DNA from: Notospermus geniculatus
Taxonomy: Eukaryota; Nemertea; Pilidiophora; Heteronemertea; Lineidae
Length of the DNA stretch: 64,000 nt
Direction: 5' to 3'
Assembly (NCBI GenBank): GCA_002633025.1
Contig: NMRB01000557.1
Span: 139,399 to 203,398, forward strand
Shown here one piece after another: positions 44,569 to 55,891 of the stretch. A program made the translations under genes and the position numbers. Numbering within the stretch: position 1 is the first letter of the stretch; each line of letters opens with the position of its first letter. The notes beneath the pieces are model-generated. The model worked only from the letters and a program-made list of their open reading frames with translations. It did not search any database and was not told the origin of the DNA.

Positions 44569-46110
44569 ATGAAGGCCATAATCGTTTCTGTTTTTCTGCT
44601 GACAGCCATCAACATCCTCGATGGTAAAAAGATACTTCTGCTACCCTTCCCGACCCCCAGCCACCTCTTGCAGTTAGGTTCTGTTGGTGAAGGACTCATT
44701 AAGAAAGGCCATGAAGTACACATGGTTGTGCACTCGGGGCAAAAAGTCCCAGGAAACATCCTGAAATGGGGAGTAAAGATCATACGGTACAAAAGTGCCG
44801 ATGCCGAATTCAAGATGGACACCGCAGCCTTTCAGACGGGGATGGTAAATGACGCAAAGGGTGGTCTCTCAGTGGGTTTTATTTTCAAACTGCTGGATAA
44901 TCTGAAGACTGAGTGTGTCCATCTCATTAATAATCCGGACCTCATGACTCAGTTGAGAAAAGAGAAATTTGACTTCGCCGTTGTCGACGGAAGCCCAATA
45001 AGCAAGTGTCTCTACGTCATTCCATACAGACTTGGCATAGAACACGCCTCAGTCACACCTGTGATGCCGTTTGATACACTGGCTATGTCGCTCCAAGTGC
45101 CATATTTGAATCCGATTGCTCTTGACACGACTTTTTCAATGGTGTCCACCTTTCGCCAACGGCTGATGTCAACTGTTGCATTCACTGTTATGTCTGTGAT
45201 CCCGTCATGGTACTTCGACGAGACTGTGTTGAAGAATGCCTGTGAGGTACCATTTGATTCCCTGTCAGCCTTGATGATGAAGACACACGTTTGGTTGGTC
45301 GACCTTGACTCTCTGGTAGACGTGCCAAAACACATGGCACCCAATGTGATCAACGTTGGGGGTATTTCTAGCAGCCCGCCGCTACCACTGGAGAAGGAAT
45401 TCAAAAACTTCGTCGACAGTGCCGTGAACGGTCTGGTGGTGATTACATTCGGAGGGACCATTGGATTCCTACCCGAGGATTACGTCAACAGGATCGTCAA
45501 AGGCGTTGAAAAGGTCAAATACAAGGTTATATTTAGACAAAAAACAAAGCCAACCGTGAAAATACCCGAAAATCTAATGATTGTTGATTGGATGCCACAA
45601 AATGACTTGCTGGCACACCCCAACACTAAAGTGTTTGTCACACACTGTGGCAGTAACGGCCAACACGAAGCAGTGAACCACGGGGTTCCGATGCTTGGAC
45701 TTCCAGTCCATGGAGACCAGATTTACAACGCTGCGAGGTTCACAGCGAAAGGCTACGGAAGATATCTAAAGATCGAAACCTTCACACCAGACGAGCTTGC
45801 AGCGGCGATCGAGGACGTTGCCAGCAACCCAACCTATCGTGCCGCCATCCAGAAAGCGTCTAAAATCTTCAAGTCACGTCCGATGGCACCACGCGAGAGG
45901 GCAGCCTATTGGGTTGAGCACGTAATGGAGCACGGATCAGACCATTTACAGGCCTACACTAACCAGCTCTCATGGTATCAGATCCTGATGTTGGACGTGA
46001 TGTGCTTTCTACTTTTTGTGGTTGCTTTAGTCAGTTTTCTTGTTTTTAAATGCACTACTTTTACATTGCGAAAATGTTGTGGTAGATCCCGAAAGGAAAA
46101 GACCAACTAA
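44569..46110 (+). CDS. UDP-glucuronosyltransferase
   Basis: I start at ATG 44569 (513 residues); the 51 codons upstream are probably intron or leader, since CTTTTTTACAG just before looks like a splice acceptor. Residues 1-19 form a signal peptide. PTPSH places the catalytic His at 32, and VVDGSP gives the partner Asp at about 140. The UDP-sugar signature runs WMPQNDLLAHP, FVTHCGSNGQHEAVNHG, GLPVHGDQ (about residues 344-384). A C-terminal membrane helix (MCFLLFVVALVSFLVF) is followed by a short basic, lysine-bearing cytosolic tail, as in ER-anchored family members. It transfers glucuronic acid or another sugar from UDP to small lipophilic molecules in the ER lumen. All conserved parts lie in one uninterrupted exon; the acceptor substrate cannot be predicted. 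Confidence 0.93.
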   Translation: MKAIIVSVFLLTAINILDGKKILLLPFPTPSHLLQLGSVGEGLIKKGHEVHMVVHSGQKVPGNILKWGVKIIRYKSADAEFKMDTAAFQTGMVNDAKGGLSVGFIFKLLDNLKTECVHLINNPDLMTQLRKEKFDFAVVDGSPISKCLYVIPYRLGIEHASVTPVMPFDTLAMSLQVPYLNPIALDTTFSMVSTFRQRLMSTVAFTVMSVIPSWYFDETVLKNACEVPFDSLSALMMKTHVWLVDLDSLVDVPKHMAPNVINVGGISSSPPLPLEKEFKNFVDSAVNGLVVITFGGTIGFLPEDYVNRIVKGVEKVKYKVIFRQKTKPTVKIPENLMIVDWMPQNDLLAHPNTKVFVTHCGSNGQHEAVNHGVPMLGLPVHGDQIYNAARFTAKGYGRYLKIETFTPDELAAAIEDVASNPTYRAAIQKASKIFKSRPMAPRERAAYWVEHVMEHGSDHLQAYTNQLSWYQILMLDVMCFLLFVVALVSFLVFKCTTFTLRKCCGRSRKEKTN

Positions 46111-46170
46111 AGCTCACAGAATATGAACAGATGTGAAAAACATTGTCTCGGCGAGGACCAACTGCAGCAA

Positions 46171-46176
46171 AATAAA
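46171..46176 (+). promoter_or_regulatory. Poly(A) signal of the glucuronosyltransferase
   Basis: AATAAA 61 nt after the stop codon, just before the next TIR element. Confidence 0.7.
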
Positions 46177-46205
46177 GATTCAGCGAGAGCCTCATCTTGC
46201 GATTA

Positions 46206-46704
46206 ATGCAGCTATCCAGTTTAAGCACGCCCCCCCCCCAACTCGACATTTTTCTTCACTTCATACGCCAGGCACTCGACCGTAATTCATCATTGGTTGA
46301 ATCTTTTAGGCTGGGGATTCACTTTTCTTTTTTTCTGTTAGAGCTGAGACAATTATTTTCATTCTACGTAATTTTGAAAATTAGACAGATCTATTCATTT
46401 AAAAGTTGACTAAACATGATAGAATACTGTGAGCTCAAGGAACCTAGGCCTAGTTGTTTAAGTCTAGCAGCAACTCTAGTGTATCTATTAAGTCTAGCAG
46501 CAAATCTAGTGTATCTATTTAGTTTAGGCATGGACTCCACCCTGATGCACTCGACATCAACTCGATATTTTCCATTATTTCATACGTCGAGGATTCGACA
46601 AAATAGGCCTACCAAAAATGAAACCCGGTGTCTCGTCAAAATTTAGGGCGAGTCCCCGACTAGGACCGAGGGGGGAGGGGCGTGCTTCAACTTGATAGCT
46701 GCAT
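46206..46704. repeat. 499-bp TIR element
   Basis: The ends ATGCAGCTATCCAGTTTAAG and CTTCAACTTGATAGCTGCAT are followed inward by C-rich and G-rich tracts and inverted copies of AACTCGA(C/T)ATTTTTC. Not protein-coding. Confidence 0.75.
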
Positions 46705-48070
46705 AACTGGGACCTTATTTTTTGGTAAATTAGTTTTATTAGGCAAAGATTTATATTATAAACCGTACAACATAGGGCTGAAGCACTGCATTACCAGCCC
46801 TGGCATTAGTTAGAACTGCATTATTAGCCCTACTGATTAACTGGGACGTAGCACGTTTCAACTGATACCACTCTATCTGCCATCATGGGAACTGCTTTTA
46901 ATAACAACATGTGTCACAAACTCATGATTCTAACTATACCTCCTCTTTTTATTAAAATATGTCACTTTCAACTGATGTGTCCGGACATTTCGTATTTTCT
47001 CTATGACACACATTAAACGTCGCTATTTTCATGTAGTGACCATTCAACAGTTTTTTTAATATTATGAGTAACCATGCCTTGAAGTTTTCGACTTTAATGA
47101 GATATAAAAGTAACAAATAAATGGATGCACAGTTTTTGAATGTGTGTGTAGGGGAAAAAGAGATGTAGGATAGATATACATAGTCTGTCTGGTTTTGTTA
47201 CATATTTCAAGAAATACTTACATGTACTTGATAATTATGAAACTGTCTGTAACATTCAAAACTGCTATGTCTGTTCTGTTACTGGTTTTTGATTCCCCAC
47301 TTTTCCTTTGTCTTAAATACTGATGCTAGCCACTTTCTCACCATCAATCCTCACATGCTGCTATATTGGTTTTTAATATTTTTATTTTTTATTTATTTAT
47401 TTCGTACACATGTACAACATATAAACAGTACAGTGCATATACAAAGATGAGGTGCAAGGGACCACAGTCCAGTAGAGGTTTACATCCCGATATTCGTGCA
47501 ATTAACACCTTCTTACATATAAATGACTAGCTTCTTTTAGTTCACGCAGATGAACTCCAACATTTCTAAAACTTCTCTCTTCTCAAGGAAATTATACACA
47601 TTTCTGTCTCTTATTGTCACTAGGTCCCTGATTAATTCGTAAAATTCTGTAAAATCTCTCTGGGTGGCCTGCGCCTCAGCGGTCTTTTTGCCTGTGCGCT
47701 GGTCTCCTGACCTAGGTACATGTATTTGTATTTCCTTAATTCTTCTGTTTGTAATTATTTTGTTCTCTAAGCTTCATTATATTTGCACAATTATTTTTAT
47801 GTACAAACTTCAAATTTGGTCAAATAAAGCACATATCTATCTATCTACAGGTGGTCCAACGGGGTGATATTTGATACCCTGGCTGTTATTCAGGTCAGAG
47901 AGCGTATTGGTCACTTTGTGAAAATCAAAATGTTATGTTGTTTCATTTTGCACATTGTCAACTTTGTCAAATCAATGAGGATGAGGAGGCTATTGACACC
48001 CTCTGCTTTGTGGCTTAACGCGTAGCTCAACAGAAATCAGGCTCGAGCCACCACCAGTAAGAGAGGCGCG
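46705..48070. other. No gene seen
   Basis: AT-rich sequence. A T-rich run (47370-47405) and a downstream AATAAAGCACATATCTATCTATC (47823-47845) look like retroelement or transcript 3' ends, but no ORF is recognised. Confidence 0.4.
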
Positions 48071-48440
48071 TCATTTTACTTTATATGCCAGGAGATCACT
48101 TATGTTTGTGGCCCACAACTGTGGAATGCCTTCCCGCCTGACATCAGGGCGATTTCTGAGTACGGTGCTTTCAAAGAAGCACTTAAATCTTATCTTTTTA
48201 AGATAAATTATTTTAATTCCGAGTAATTTAAGTTTTATAGTGCTATTCATGTTATGTTTTATAGTACGTATAGTCTATATTCGTGTCGTAAGAGACTTTT
48301 CTAAATTTCTTAACTCTTCTTAATTTCATTTCCAGCGTTTTACCATGTCTATTATGTACATGTACCTTATTATGTAAAGCCCACTGAGATAATTGTATGT
48401 GGCGGGCTATAAATATATTAATGATAATAATAATAATAAT
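48071..48440 (+). mobile_element. LINE 3' end (truncated)
   Basis: In one frame: CGPQLWNAFPPDIRAISEYG, then AFKEALKSYLF, the typical C-terminus of reverse transcriptase ORF2 in CR1/L2-type LINEs. It is followed by about 210 bp of 3' UTR ending in (ATA/AAT)n repeats at 48420-48440. The 5' part is absent. Confidence 0.75.
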
Positions 48441-48787
48441 AATTAACGCGAACTGGCCGTGCCAGTAAAGGAATCTAAATAGAGAATCAAACGCCACCTA
48501 CGTGAATCTATTTCTTTGCTGACTCGACAATTTATTGCCTCCTCAGAGCATACCGTATATTACACAATTGTTGTGGCTTTGCTGCCTTTTTACAACATTT
48601 AAAACACGGTCAGCTGAAAACCTAGGCTATCTAGGGATGTAATTAGCTAGAATATATGAAATTTTGTAATTTTGAAATTGTGAATTTCGTGGGCCATGAA
48701 ATTATATTCTTTGTGTCATTTTTGACGGCCACGACTAGTTGCCTTTAAATCAAAGTTCTTCTTCATTTGGAAGCATGTGTTTAAATA

Positions 48788-49177
48788 CACTGTAAAAAAT
48801 GGAATAGTCCCCGCGGGTAAATTTTACCAATGGGTAATTTGATCAAAAGCGCCGGTCAATATTACCTATCCGTGGGTATTCTCAGGCGCCTTCCTTATTA
48901 TTGGAGGTAATGTTTACCTGGAACCGTGGGTAAAACTGGGGACAAGCTTACTACGTATATTCCCGTAGGTAAATTGGTAGTAAGCTTGTCCCCAGTTTTA
49001 CCCACGGTTCCAGGTAAACATTACCCCCTATAGTAAGGAAGGTGTCTGAGAATACCCACGGATAGGTAATACTGACCTGCGCTTTTGAGCAAATATTACC
49101 CTTTTCTGTGGTAAAATCGAAATTGCCGATGGCATTGGTAAAATTTACCCGCGGGGACTATTGCATTTTTTACAGTG
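48788..49177. mobile_element. 390-bp hairpin MITE, TA duplication
   Basis: The ends are CACTGTAAAAAATGGAATAG and CTATTGCATTTTTTACAGTG, flanked by TA. The arms stay complementary almost to the centre (about 48970), including a long perfect part around AAGCTTGTCCCCAGTTTTAC. No ORF. Confidence 0.85.
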
Positions 49178-50021
49178 TAATGGTTCATCTAAATCGTCTT
49201 CATCGATATCAGAGTCGTCTCCGAATTTTGCAAATTTTCGACCCCAACCGGGGTCTTCCTCATGCACTTTCCGGTAGAGATTACAGAAAAGACTGAGCTG
49301 GATCCCAAATGTAGATCTAAAGTATTCTGTACAAACAGGGAGTTGTGAAAATATAAGGTCGACGAAATGTTTTGTACACGAAACCATGAAATACTTCAAT
49401 TCCATTTGGCATGCATGGGAATGCCACAACGATCAACGATCAACGATCCTCCGCAGAAATAGTCCGGACCTGGTGGCAGTGTCAGTAAGGTGAAACTGTC
49501 TGAGCTCTGCGTATAGGAGACTGGAAGTTTCCATGACCGCGTGTTGGCGCTTGAGAGACAAACACGCGAGTGGAGCGACTTTTTTGGTCTCCGAGCGAGA
49601 GACCCGCGCGCGGAAAAATAGTCGATACCCAATCGACCTTTTTCCGGTGACGGCGCAACTCGCCGCAGAATAGGCCCTGAGGTCATCAAAACTAGTAAAG
49701 GGATCTGCCAACCTTGAGCGTGTCAAGATGGATGCCAGCTTGGATACCCTGGTGAACTATTTCCATAGGAGGCAGAGAAACCGTGGCCACATAATAAAAT
49801 GCATTCTGGAAGCGCGGCAACCTTTGACACAATTCGACCAGGGAACATGGCGGCAGTGCCAATTCGGCGAAGCCACTTGTGCCGAAAAGCTTCAATGGAA
49901 AATAAACTCGCACGTGTTTCGCTTGTATCCTCGCGTGTGACTTGCGCGCTAAAATAATCCAACAGTTGTTTTTCGCACGAATTGGCCTACTGTGAGCAAC
50001 TCAACTGCGAGCAGTTGTTAT
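49178..50021. other. No accepted gene; CG-rich region
   Basis: Contains GACCCCAACCGGGGTC (49240-49255), also found in the palindrome at 55546-55733, plus CG-rich sequence (49500-49960) with overlapping ORFs on both strands. The ORF at 49728-49940 starts at an ATG but resembles nothing I know. Confidence 0.4.
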
Positions 50022-50280
50022 GCGGATGTCAGGTCGACCTTGCGATGGCACAGAACAGGCGCAGACTGACTTTTCCGGATCACTTTGCGCCTGAGGCACG
50101 ACAGCGTGGAACAAATCAGTCGCCGATCTGGTGTGACATGACTGCAGTTACCTCTCAGTTACGACGATCGGGATCAGTCGCCGACCAAAAAGATCAGAAA
50201 TCGCAGGAGTTGAACCTATTCAACATCTGTGTCATCTCGACGGGCGTAATCCATTCGCAGGTGACCTGAATACGGTTACG
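50022..50280. repeat. Repeat related to 57228-57399 / 58252-58345
   Basis: Shares GGCACAGAACAG, TGACTTTTC(C/T)GGATCACTTTGCG and GACGGGCG(T/C)AATCCAT in order with the locus at 57.2-58.3 kb. Here it is uninterrupted, including CAGTCGCCGACCAAAAAGAT where the other copy carries an 852-bp insertion. Confidence 0.75.
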
Positions 50281-50602
50281 ATTCCCTGCGCGCTGATGCT
50301 GCTTGTTCCACGATGATCGTACACATTTTCGTTCTTGTGTCCTGACCATGATTGCGACACTTGATGCCGGCTGTTCCGTCGTAGCGCAGGCAGTCGCAGT
50401 GTGACCTGACATCCGCATTAGTGTCATTGGTATCAGCGTACATGTAAGCCGTAAGGAAAGAAACAAAGCTGAAGTGCCCATCGTGAGCCAGCTTTCGCCA
50501 GAAAATTCTGCCATGGATTTTATGGTTCCATTGATATTATCACTGCATGTTATTGTCTTATACGTAGATAACACAGATCAGTCAAAAGAATCATTGCAGA
50601 TT

Positions 50603-50860
50603 TTAGATAAGGGTCTCAAATGGGTGTAGTCGCCCAACTTCATGCCACGCCTTCGAAAATTTGCATTGCACCCTTGGGTAAACAACCATGGGTAGTTTAA
50701 AAACATGTCTCTCAGTTCCAAAAAATGGTAGAACCTTGCATGAGTTTATGGGCTTTTGTACCATATTCATTAGTAATACATATGCACATGATATGCTTTT
50801 ATGCGATTTATTCAGCTCTGCTTAACTTTGTGCGACACTATTGCGTGCAGACATCGAAAC
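50603..50860. repeat. Half copy of the 2220-2680 element family
   Basis: AGGGTCTCAAATGGGTGT, GCCCAACTTCATGCCA, GTAGTTT and ATTCAGCTCTGCTT appear in the same order as in 2235-2480. The second arm is missing. Confidence 0.75.
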
Positions 50861-52254
50861 TAAATGTTATTGACTGACAAACAGCCATGTAATGATGATT
50901 CATCACAAGAGTGTATCTTATTTCTTGGTCGGTAGCCAGAGGCAGTGGGCCTTGTAACTTGGCAGCTGCCCTGGGAGGCATCCGTGGGGACATGGGTGCA
51001 GCAGGGCTCTGCACACTTGGCCAGGGGGACACTCGACACCCTGCAACATAAGATACATTTTTACTTTAACATAACGTCCAGAGCGGAAGTGTAAAATGAC
51101 GTTAGTATATTGTGGGCAAAATAAATTGAAGAACAAATAAATGCATAACTGACATTGACACTTTGACAGCAACATTCAATCTTTCCTATAAGCCCCTAGG
51201 GCCATGTCGATTTAGAGGAATCAGAGAAATTAGAAAAATCAGAGGAATCAGGTTGGAAATCCAGAAAATCACCGCATGATTAATTATAAATTATCAGTGT
51301 AATTATCCCATAACATTTCCTGAGCTCTTCAGTTGTTGGAATAGACTCATCATAATGAGGTTCGGGATAAGAGAGTCTAATGACTCGAAACAGACAGACG
51401 AAAGTAAACTAACTCACAGAATACCCAATAAAGAATTTTGAAATAAATCAAGATGGGTGTGGAACAGTGGTGTAAATTTCATCAAAATAACTATGTATGA
51501 GAACAATTATTGTTAAAAATTAGGGTTCAGGTTCATTTGAATGTTATCCTTTCAGGTTATCCATTATTATGATTGAAGAAGGATGAACAGCTTATTAATA
51601 CCGTTTCTTCATTGTCTGTACTATAATCAGCTCTAGGTTCGGGGGAACCTAATGAATAATGATTGCAGCAGGTTTGTAACTTAGGTAATCTTCCCGAAAG
51701 TTCGAGAAAATCCCGTTATAATAACATATCGAAAAAATGCTGCACTAATACTTACAGAACATAACTGCTCTAGTGGAATGCTTCCGACATGGGATCCAAG
51801 CTGGAAATACATAGTTAGACAGAAATGGAAATGGCCAGAATAACTCTCCCTTTTATTCACTTCTGGCCTTCGATATAAACTGCTCCGAGTACAACACATC
51901 CTTCCCTTGTACTATACTTATACTATGTTGCTTTTCACATGCTAAAGTGTTCTGTTTCATGCATTCAGCATCCCCAGTCACCTGTCACAAAGCTCGCTGG
52001 CAAGTTCAGGAAAAACTGTGTGACATTTGGCAACGGTGCAGTAAAAACATCCGTGCCTGCCACCAATCGGCCGTAGGTTTATTACCCGTCGCAGCAGTGG
52101 CTTTCCGTGTAGAGAGGACGATTCGTTGGGACTGGGACTGAAATTTTAGTATAAATGTAGAGGATACTTAGATAATAGGGAGGTTTCGCAAGCGCCCGGT
52201 TAGGCCCTAATATTTAGGCAACATTAAAACACCAGAACCTTTACTACTGATGAG
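50861..52254. other. No gene seen
   Basis: No supported gene. The cysteine-containing minus ORFs at 50838-51175 overlap each other and have no clear splice frame. AT-rich sequence follows. Confidence 0.35.
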
Positions 52255-52625
52255 ATATGGGACAAAATCCATTTTTCAAGATGGCTGCCTGACGGCCATG
52301 TTTGGAGTCCAATCGAACTAAAATTTGACCTACGGGTGGAGGATACCAAGATACATGTACATATTTAGGTACGGTTATGGATTTCTACATGTAGTTACTA
52401 CTAGGAACGGGTCGAAGTCTCTTTTTCAAGATGGCTGTTTGGCGGCCATATATGACGTCCAGTCTACTTGAAGGTTGCCATACATTTAGAGGGTACCACG
52501 ATATATATTTTGACAAGTTTAAAACATCCTACCTAAATTCAAATTCCATTTTACAAGATGGTTCCTGGCGGCCATATTTGAAGTCCGATTGGGTCGGAAT
52601 TTGATGCAATTGTAGAGGGTGCCTA
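52255..52625. repeat. Three degenerate tandem units with CAAGATGG / GGCGGCCAT
   Basis: Units start near 52260, 52410 and 52537. Each contains CAAGATGG about 10-15 bp before (T/G)GGCGGCCAT(A/G)T and then GTCC. Spacing is about 150 and 127 bp. The two words are opposed matches to the YY1-type core AAGATGGCGGC. Confidence 0.65.
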
Positions 52626-52984
52626 GATATATCTTCATTCCAAATCGAAGCACTCGATGTCAAATAGCCAAGAAATGCCCCCGCCCCAAACAGTGGAATT
52701 TTAAACGTTGACCTCTGTGATCTTGGAAAGTGGGGCAAATCAACAACCCCGAATTTATGTGATGTTGTCCTTTGACCCACTGTAAAAGTTCCGTGGTTGT
52801 AGCTAGCAGCGTTCAGGAGATATGCCCAAAAGAAGGCTTTCACAAAGTGCCCCTACAGGCCAGAGTGTAGAACCAGCAGCGCTCAGTTTCGGCCTAGAGA
52901 TAGTTTTTACCAGAGTGTACCTGTAAACCAAGTTTCAAGATTCTAAGAGAAGCGGTTTAGAAACGTGCCACCCCTGTTAGAAGA

Positions 52985-53240
52985 GCAGCATGGCCTAGTG
53001 GTTAGTTAGACGGACTTCTGATCAGAGGAATCCGGGTTCGATTTCCAGTCCTGACCAAGAAAAAACACTCTGGCTTGTGACCCTGTGCAGATAGATAATG
53101 GAATCAAAAAATCTGAAATCTCGATTAAGGTTCGAGTCACAACAATTGCAAATGTGTAGCACACCCATTAGCCCATGAGATGGGTGTTTTAACAACGTAA
53201 TTTGTCTCGTTAACCGTAACCATAAAGAAGCCATGCAAGA
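52985..53240 (+). mobile_element. tRNA-derived SINE
   Basis: The head (52985-53057) has ATGGCCTAGTGGTTAG (A-box) and CCGGGTTCGATTTCC (B-box) at tRNA spacing. The body includes TTGTGACCCTGTGCAGATAGA. No intact cloverleaf end pairing. Confidence 0.75.
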
Positions 53241-53758
53241 TAACATCCAATGCAGCTGATGACTGTTTTGTACTTCGCCAAGAATTATCTTTGCCAGATT
53301 TTACTGATGAAAGAATAAGGGATTGAAAGAGCCCCCGCCAATTTTACAACTTACCAAACAAAGGCAAAAGAGAAGAACGAGCTTCATCGTGTCTGAATCA
53401 AGGAATGTGCTGGGAATGATGCACCTTTCTAATAAGTCAACTTGATTGTTGTTTAATGTTTGTGTTGCGAAGTCGATAATGGTTGATAATTGATCAAATT
53501 AAGATACGAGTATTTAATGTCTGTCATGAAAACCATTAGTGATCACTGATAACCTTCAAAGAGGCCCTGCAGGCAGCCTCCTCATGGGAATTTTGATGTG
53601 GTTATTATACCGATCAGTTGGTATGAGAATCTAACTTTGATATGTATTGCAAGTAAAATACACAAACATCAACATATGAGTCAAAATCCGTAGGTTATCA
53701 GTTATTAGCGCCACTGTGATGAAGTGACTGATATGAGCCTAATACTCAAAACTACCAC

Positions 53759-54106
53759 TTACCTGTCCCATTCCTGAACTCGGAAAAAAATGACTAAATC
53801 CTTTGTTGAAGATAATGGGGTCGAGGGTAATGGGGAAATGCACGGATCCAGATAGAGGAGGAAGATTAATGTTTTTACTAATGCTGGGTTGAGGACAATG
53901 AAATTTCTGTCTTTAAAGATCCATTGCCGATTGTATGTTTGGTTATAGTCAAATGTTGGGCAAAATAAGATAATGTTTTCAAAATATTCTCTGTATATTG
54001 TTTCTAACAAATCCAAGATGAAATACGTCTTGCCCGATTCAGTCACACCGGAGATAATGGCGTTATACGGTTCGAAGATGAAGAAGTTATTGAGGTTAGT
54101 GGCCAT
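53759..54106 (-). pseudogene. Polinton/Maverick-type packaging ATPase fragment
   Basis: The first about 70 codons read like the start of the FtsK/HerA-type packaging ATPase of Polintons and related large DNA viruses. It has a Walker A motif SGVTESGKT at about residue 19-27, a helix LDLLETIYREYF, a strand ending ILFCPT, and the NQTYNRQWIFKD region. After VLNPAL the similarity stops and the frame enters sequence (ATCTTCCTCCTC, CTGGATCCGTGCATTTCCCC) that recurs at 54730-54930 outside any gene. Walker B and the rest are missing, so this is a truncated relic of an integrated element. Confidence 0.6.
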
Positions 54107-54296
54107 TTATTAAGAAGATTTTAACTTCATTAGTTCACCCGTAATCACCACGAATTCAAAATCCATGAAGTTATACAGAACCACTGCTATTCCAGACAAG
54201 CACAGCGAAGAAACCAGGTCCAATGACAAAGTTTAAAGGCCAAGGTTATTTTATCTTGAAGGATAAAGGTAACCTTGGGTTTACCAACGAAATTTT

Positions 54297-54417
54297 CCAA
54301 TCGTGTTTTTTCCAACGTATGTTTTCCAGCGTGTGTTCACCAATACCATTTCCCCAACGCCTATTCTGCAACATTATCCTGCAAAACCGTTGCCCCAGCG
54401 TATGTTTTAAAGTCGAT
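54297..54417 (+). repeat. Degenerate 14-15-bp tandem array
   Basis: Successive units resemble TCCAACGTATGTTT, TCCAGCGTGTGTTC, CCCAACGCCTATTC and so on, eight in all with decay in the middle. ORFs on both strands here are by-products. Confidence 0.55.
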
Positions 54418-55545
54418 GATAGTATATCGCCATATGTCGCCGTGAATGTACAGTGACTTCCTCTACATAGAATGTGATGCCAGCAGCTGTTACATCCATA
54501 GCTTCGCCTGCCTGCACTGACTTCATCTGTATTGATGGTGGTAACATCTGCGAATAGACCTGCATTTAAAGGGCGCATTTCACCTCACACCTTTTAACAT
54601 CGGTAAGGCCTAACGATTGCATTGTACACTTTGAGTAATAGGAAGAGTAGGCCTAACGATTGCGTTGTACACTTTGTATTTGTATTAGTGTGAGTAGGCC
54701 TAAAGATTGCACTGATACACTTTGAGTAGGTATTGGGAAATGCACGGATCCAGATAGAGGGAGAATCGCCGTATTATCTAGTGTAGCAATTCCCTAAAGT
54801 GTTAATGTGAATTTGTGTAATGCTAGCAAATCCCTAATAATGTTACTTCAATTTCAAGTTAATGTTGCTTGCGAGTGGTACAGTAGATAGGACCATTAAT
54901 CTTCCTCCTCAATCTGGATCCGTGCATTTCCCCATTACTGTCACGGTGGAGGTATGGTCAGAAACTCTAATGTCCTGTCCACTTACTTTGTCCCACTCGC
55001 GAACCTGGCAAAGAATGACAGCGTGCTATATCTTCAACGTGGGATTTGGTCGTTTTTTCCGAATTCAGGAATGGGACTAGAAAGTGGGAGTTAAGAGTAG
55101 GCAGCTGCCTATAGGATCCCTTTAACGTTTCAATGTGAGTTTGGGGTAATAAGTGGCAGGCTCTAAACAGTTTGCTGCAGAACGACGATGGTTTCGAATT
55201 CAACAAAAGAGCGACACCGTGCACTGATCCCACAGCAGTGGAACTCCGTTCCGATCTCAAGTCTTCCAAACGTCACTGAGCCAAATGTGACGCCAAATCT
55301 GATTTGCGTCCTCTATTAGGTCTACATATATAAAACTATTTTACTCTATACATATTGTACATTTCTCTACTTCTATATTTGTTTTGTTAGTTTTTAGCAG
55401 TTCATTTAATGACATGTAGGCTATGCTAATTTGTTTACTACACCTTATTTATGTACTGCACCGCCATCATTTGTATAACACTTCATTAATTAGGGCCACT
55501 AATGCCTGGGCACTGGCCCTTTGTTATTTGTATTGCACCAATATT
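54418..55545. other. No gene; repeats of the ATPase-flank sequence
   Basis: GGATCCGTGCATTTCCCCATTAC-type sequence (about 54916-54938) and its inverse (about 54736-54755) match the flank at 53821-53875. Also present: repeated TAGGCCTAACGATTGC(A/G) words (54605-54705). Confidence 0.5.
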
Positions 55546-55733
55546 CATGATAAATAAAAAGGCAATTTCCAGAATGTTTGCGAATTTTCGACCCCAACCG
55601 GGGTCTTCTTCAGGCTGGAACTTTACAATCCGAAACTCTAGAATTGTAAAGTTCCAGCCTGAAGAAGACCCCCGTTGGGGTCGTAAAATTCGCTAACATT
55701 CTGGAAATTGCCTTTTTATTTATCATATATTGT
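55546..55733. repeat. 188-bp near-perfect palindrome
   Basis: ATGATAAATAAAAAGGCAAT at left is matched by the complement at right through the whole length, apart from a few bases and a short loop near 55638. Each arm contains CCTGAAGAAGACCCC and its own smaller stem GACCCC/GGGGTC followed by GAAAA. Confidence 0.85.
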
Positions 55734-55891
55734 GTGTCAATTTTTGTGCTTGCCTTCTCTTTGCACCAATATTCAATAATAAACTACAATAAAATAATTT
55801 GCGTCCACTCGGTAGCTAGAGAACCACAGCCATCGGATTTCATTTACTACTACAATAAAACCCAGATATGAATATTTCCCGTCCTAAGGCA

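Noticed and set aside
49692-49962. Overlapping 60-80-codon ORFs in CG-rich DNA
   Set aside because: Open on several frames because of base composition; no family or splice support.
54246-54578. 110-codon minus ORF next to the ATPase relic
   Set aside because: Most of it reads through the 14-15-bp tandem array.
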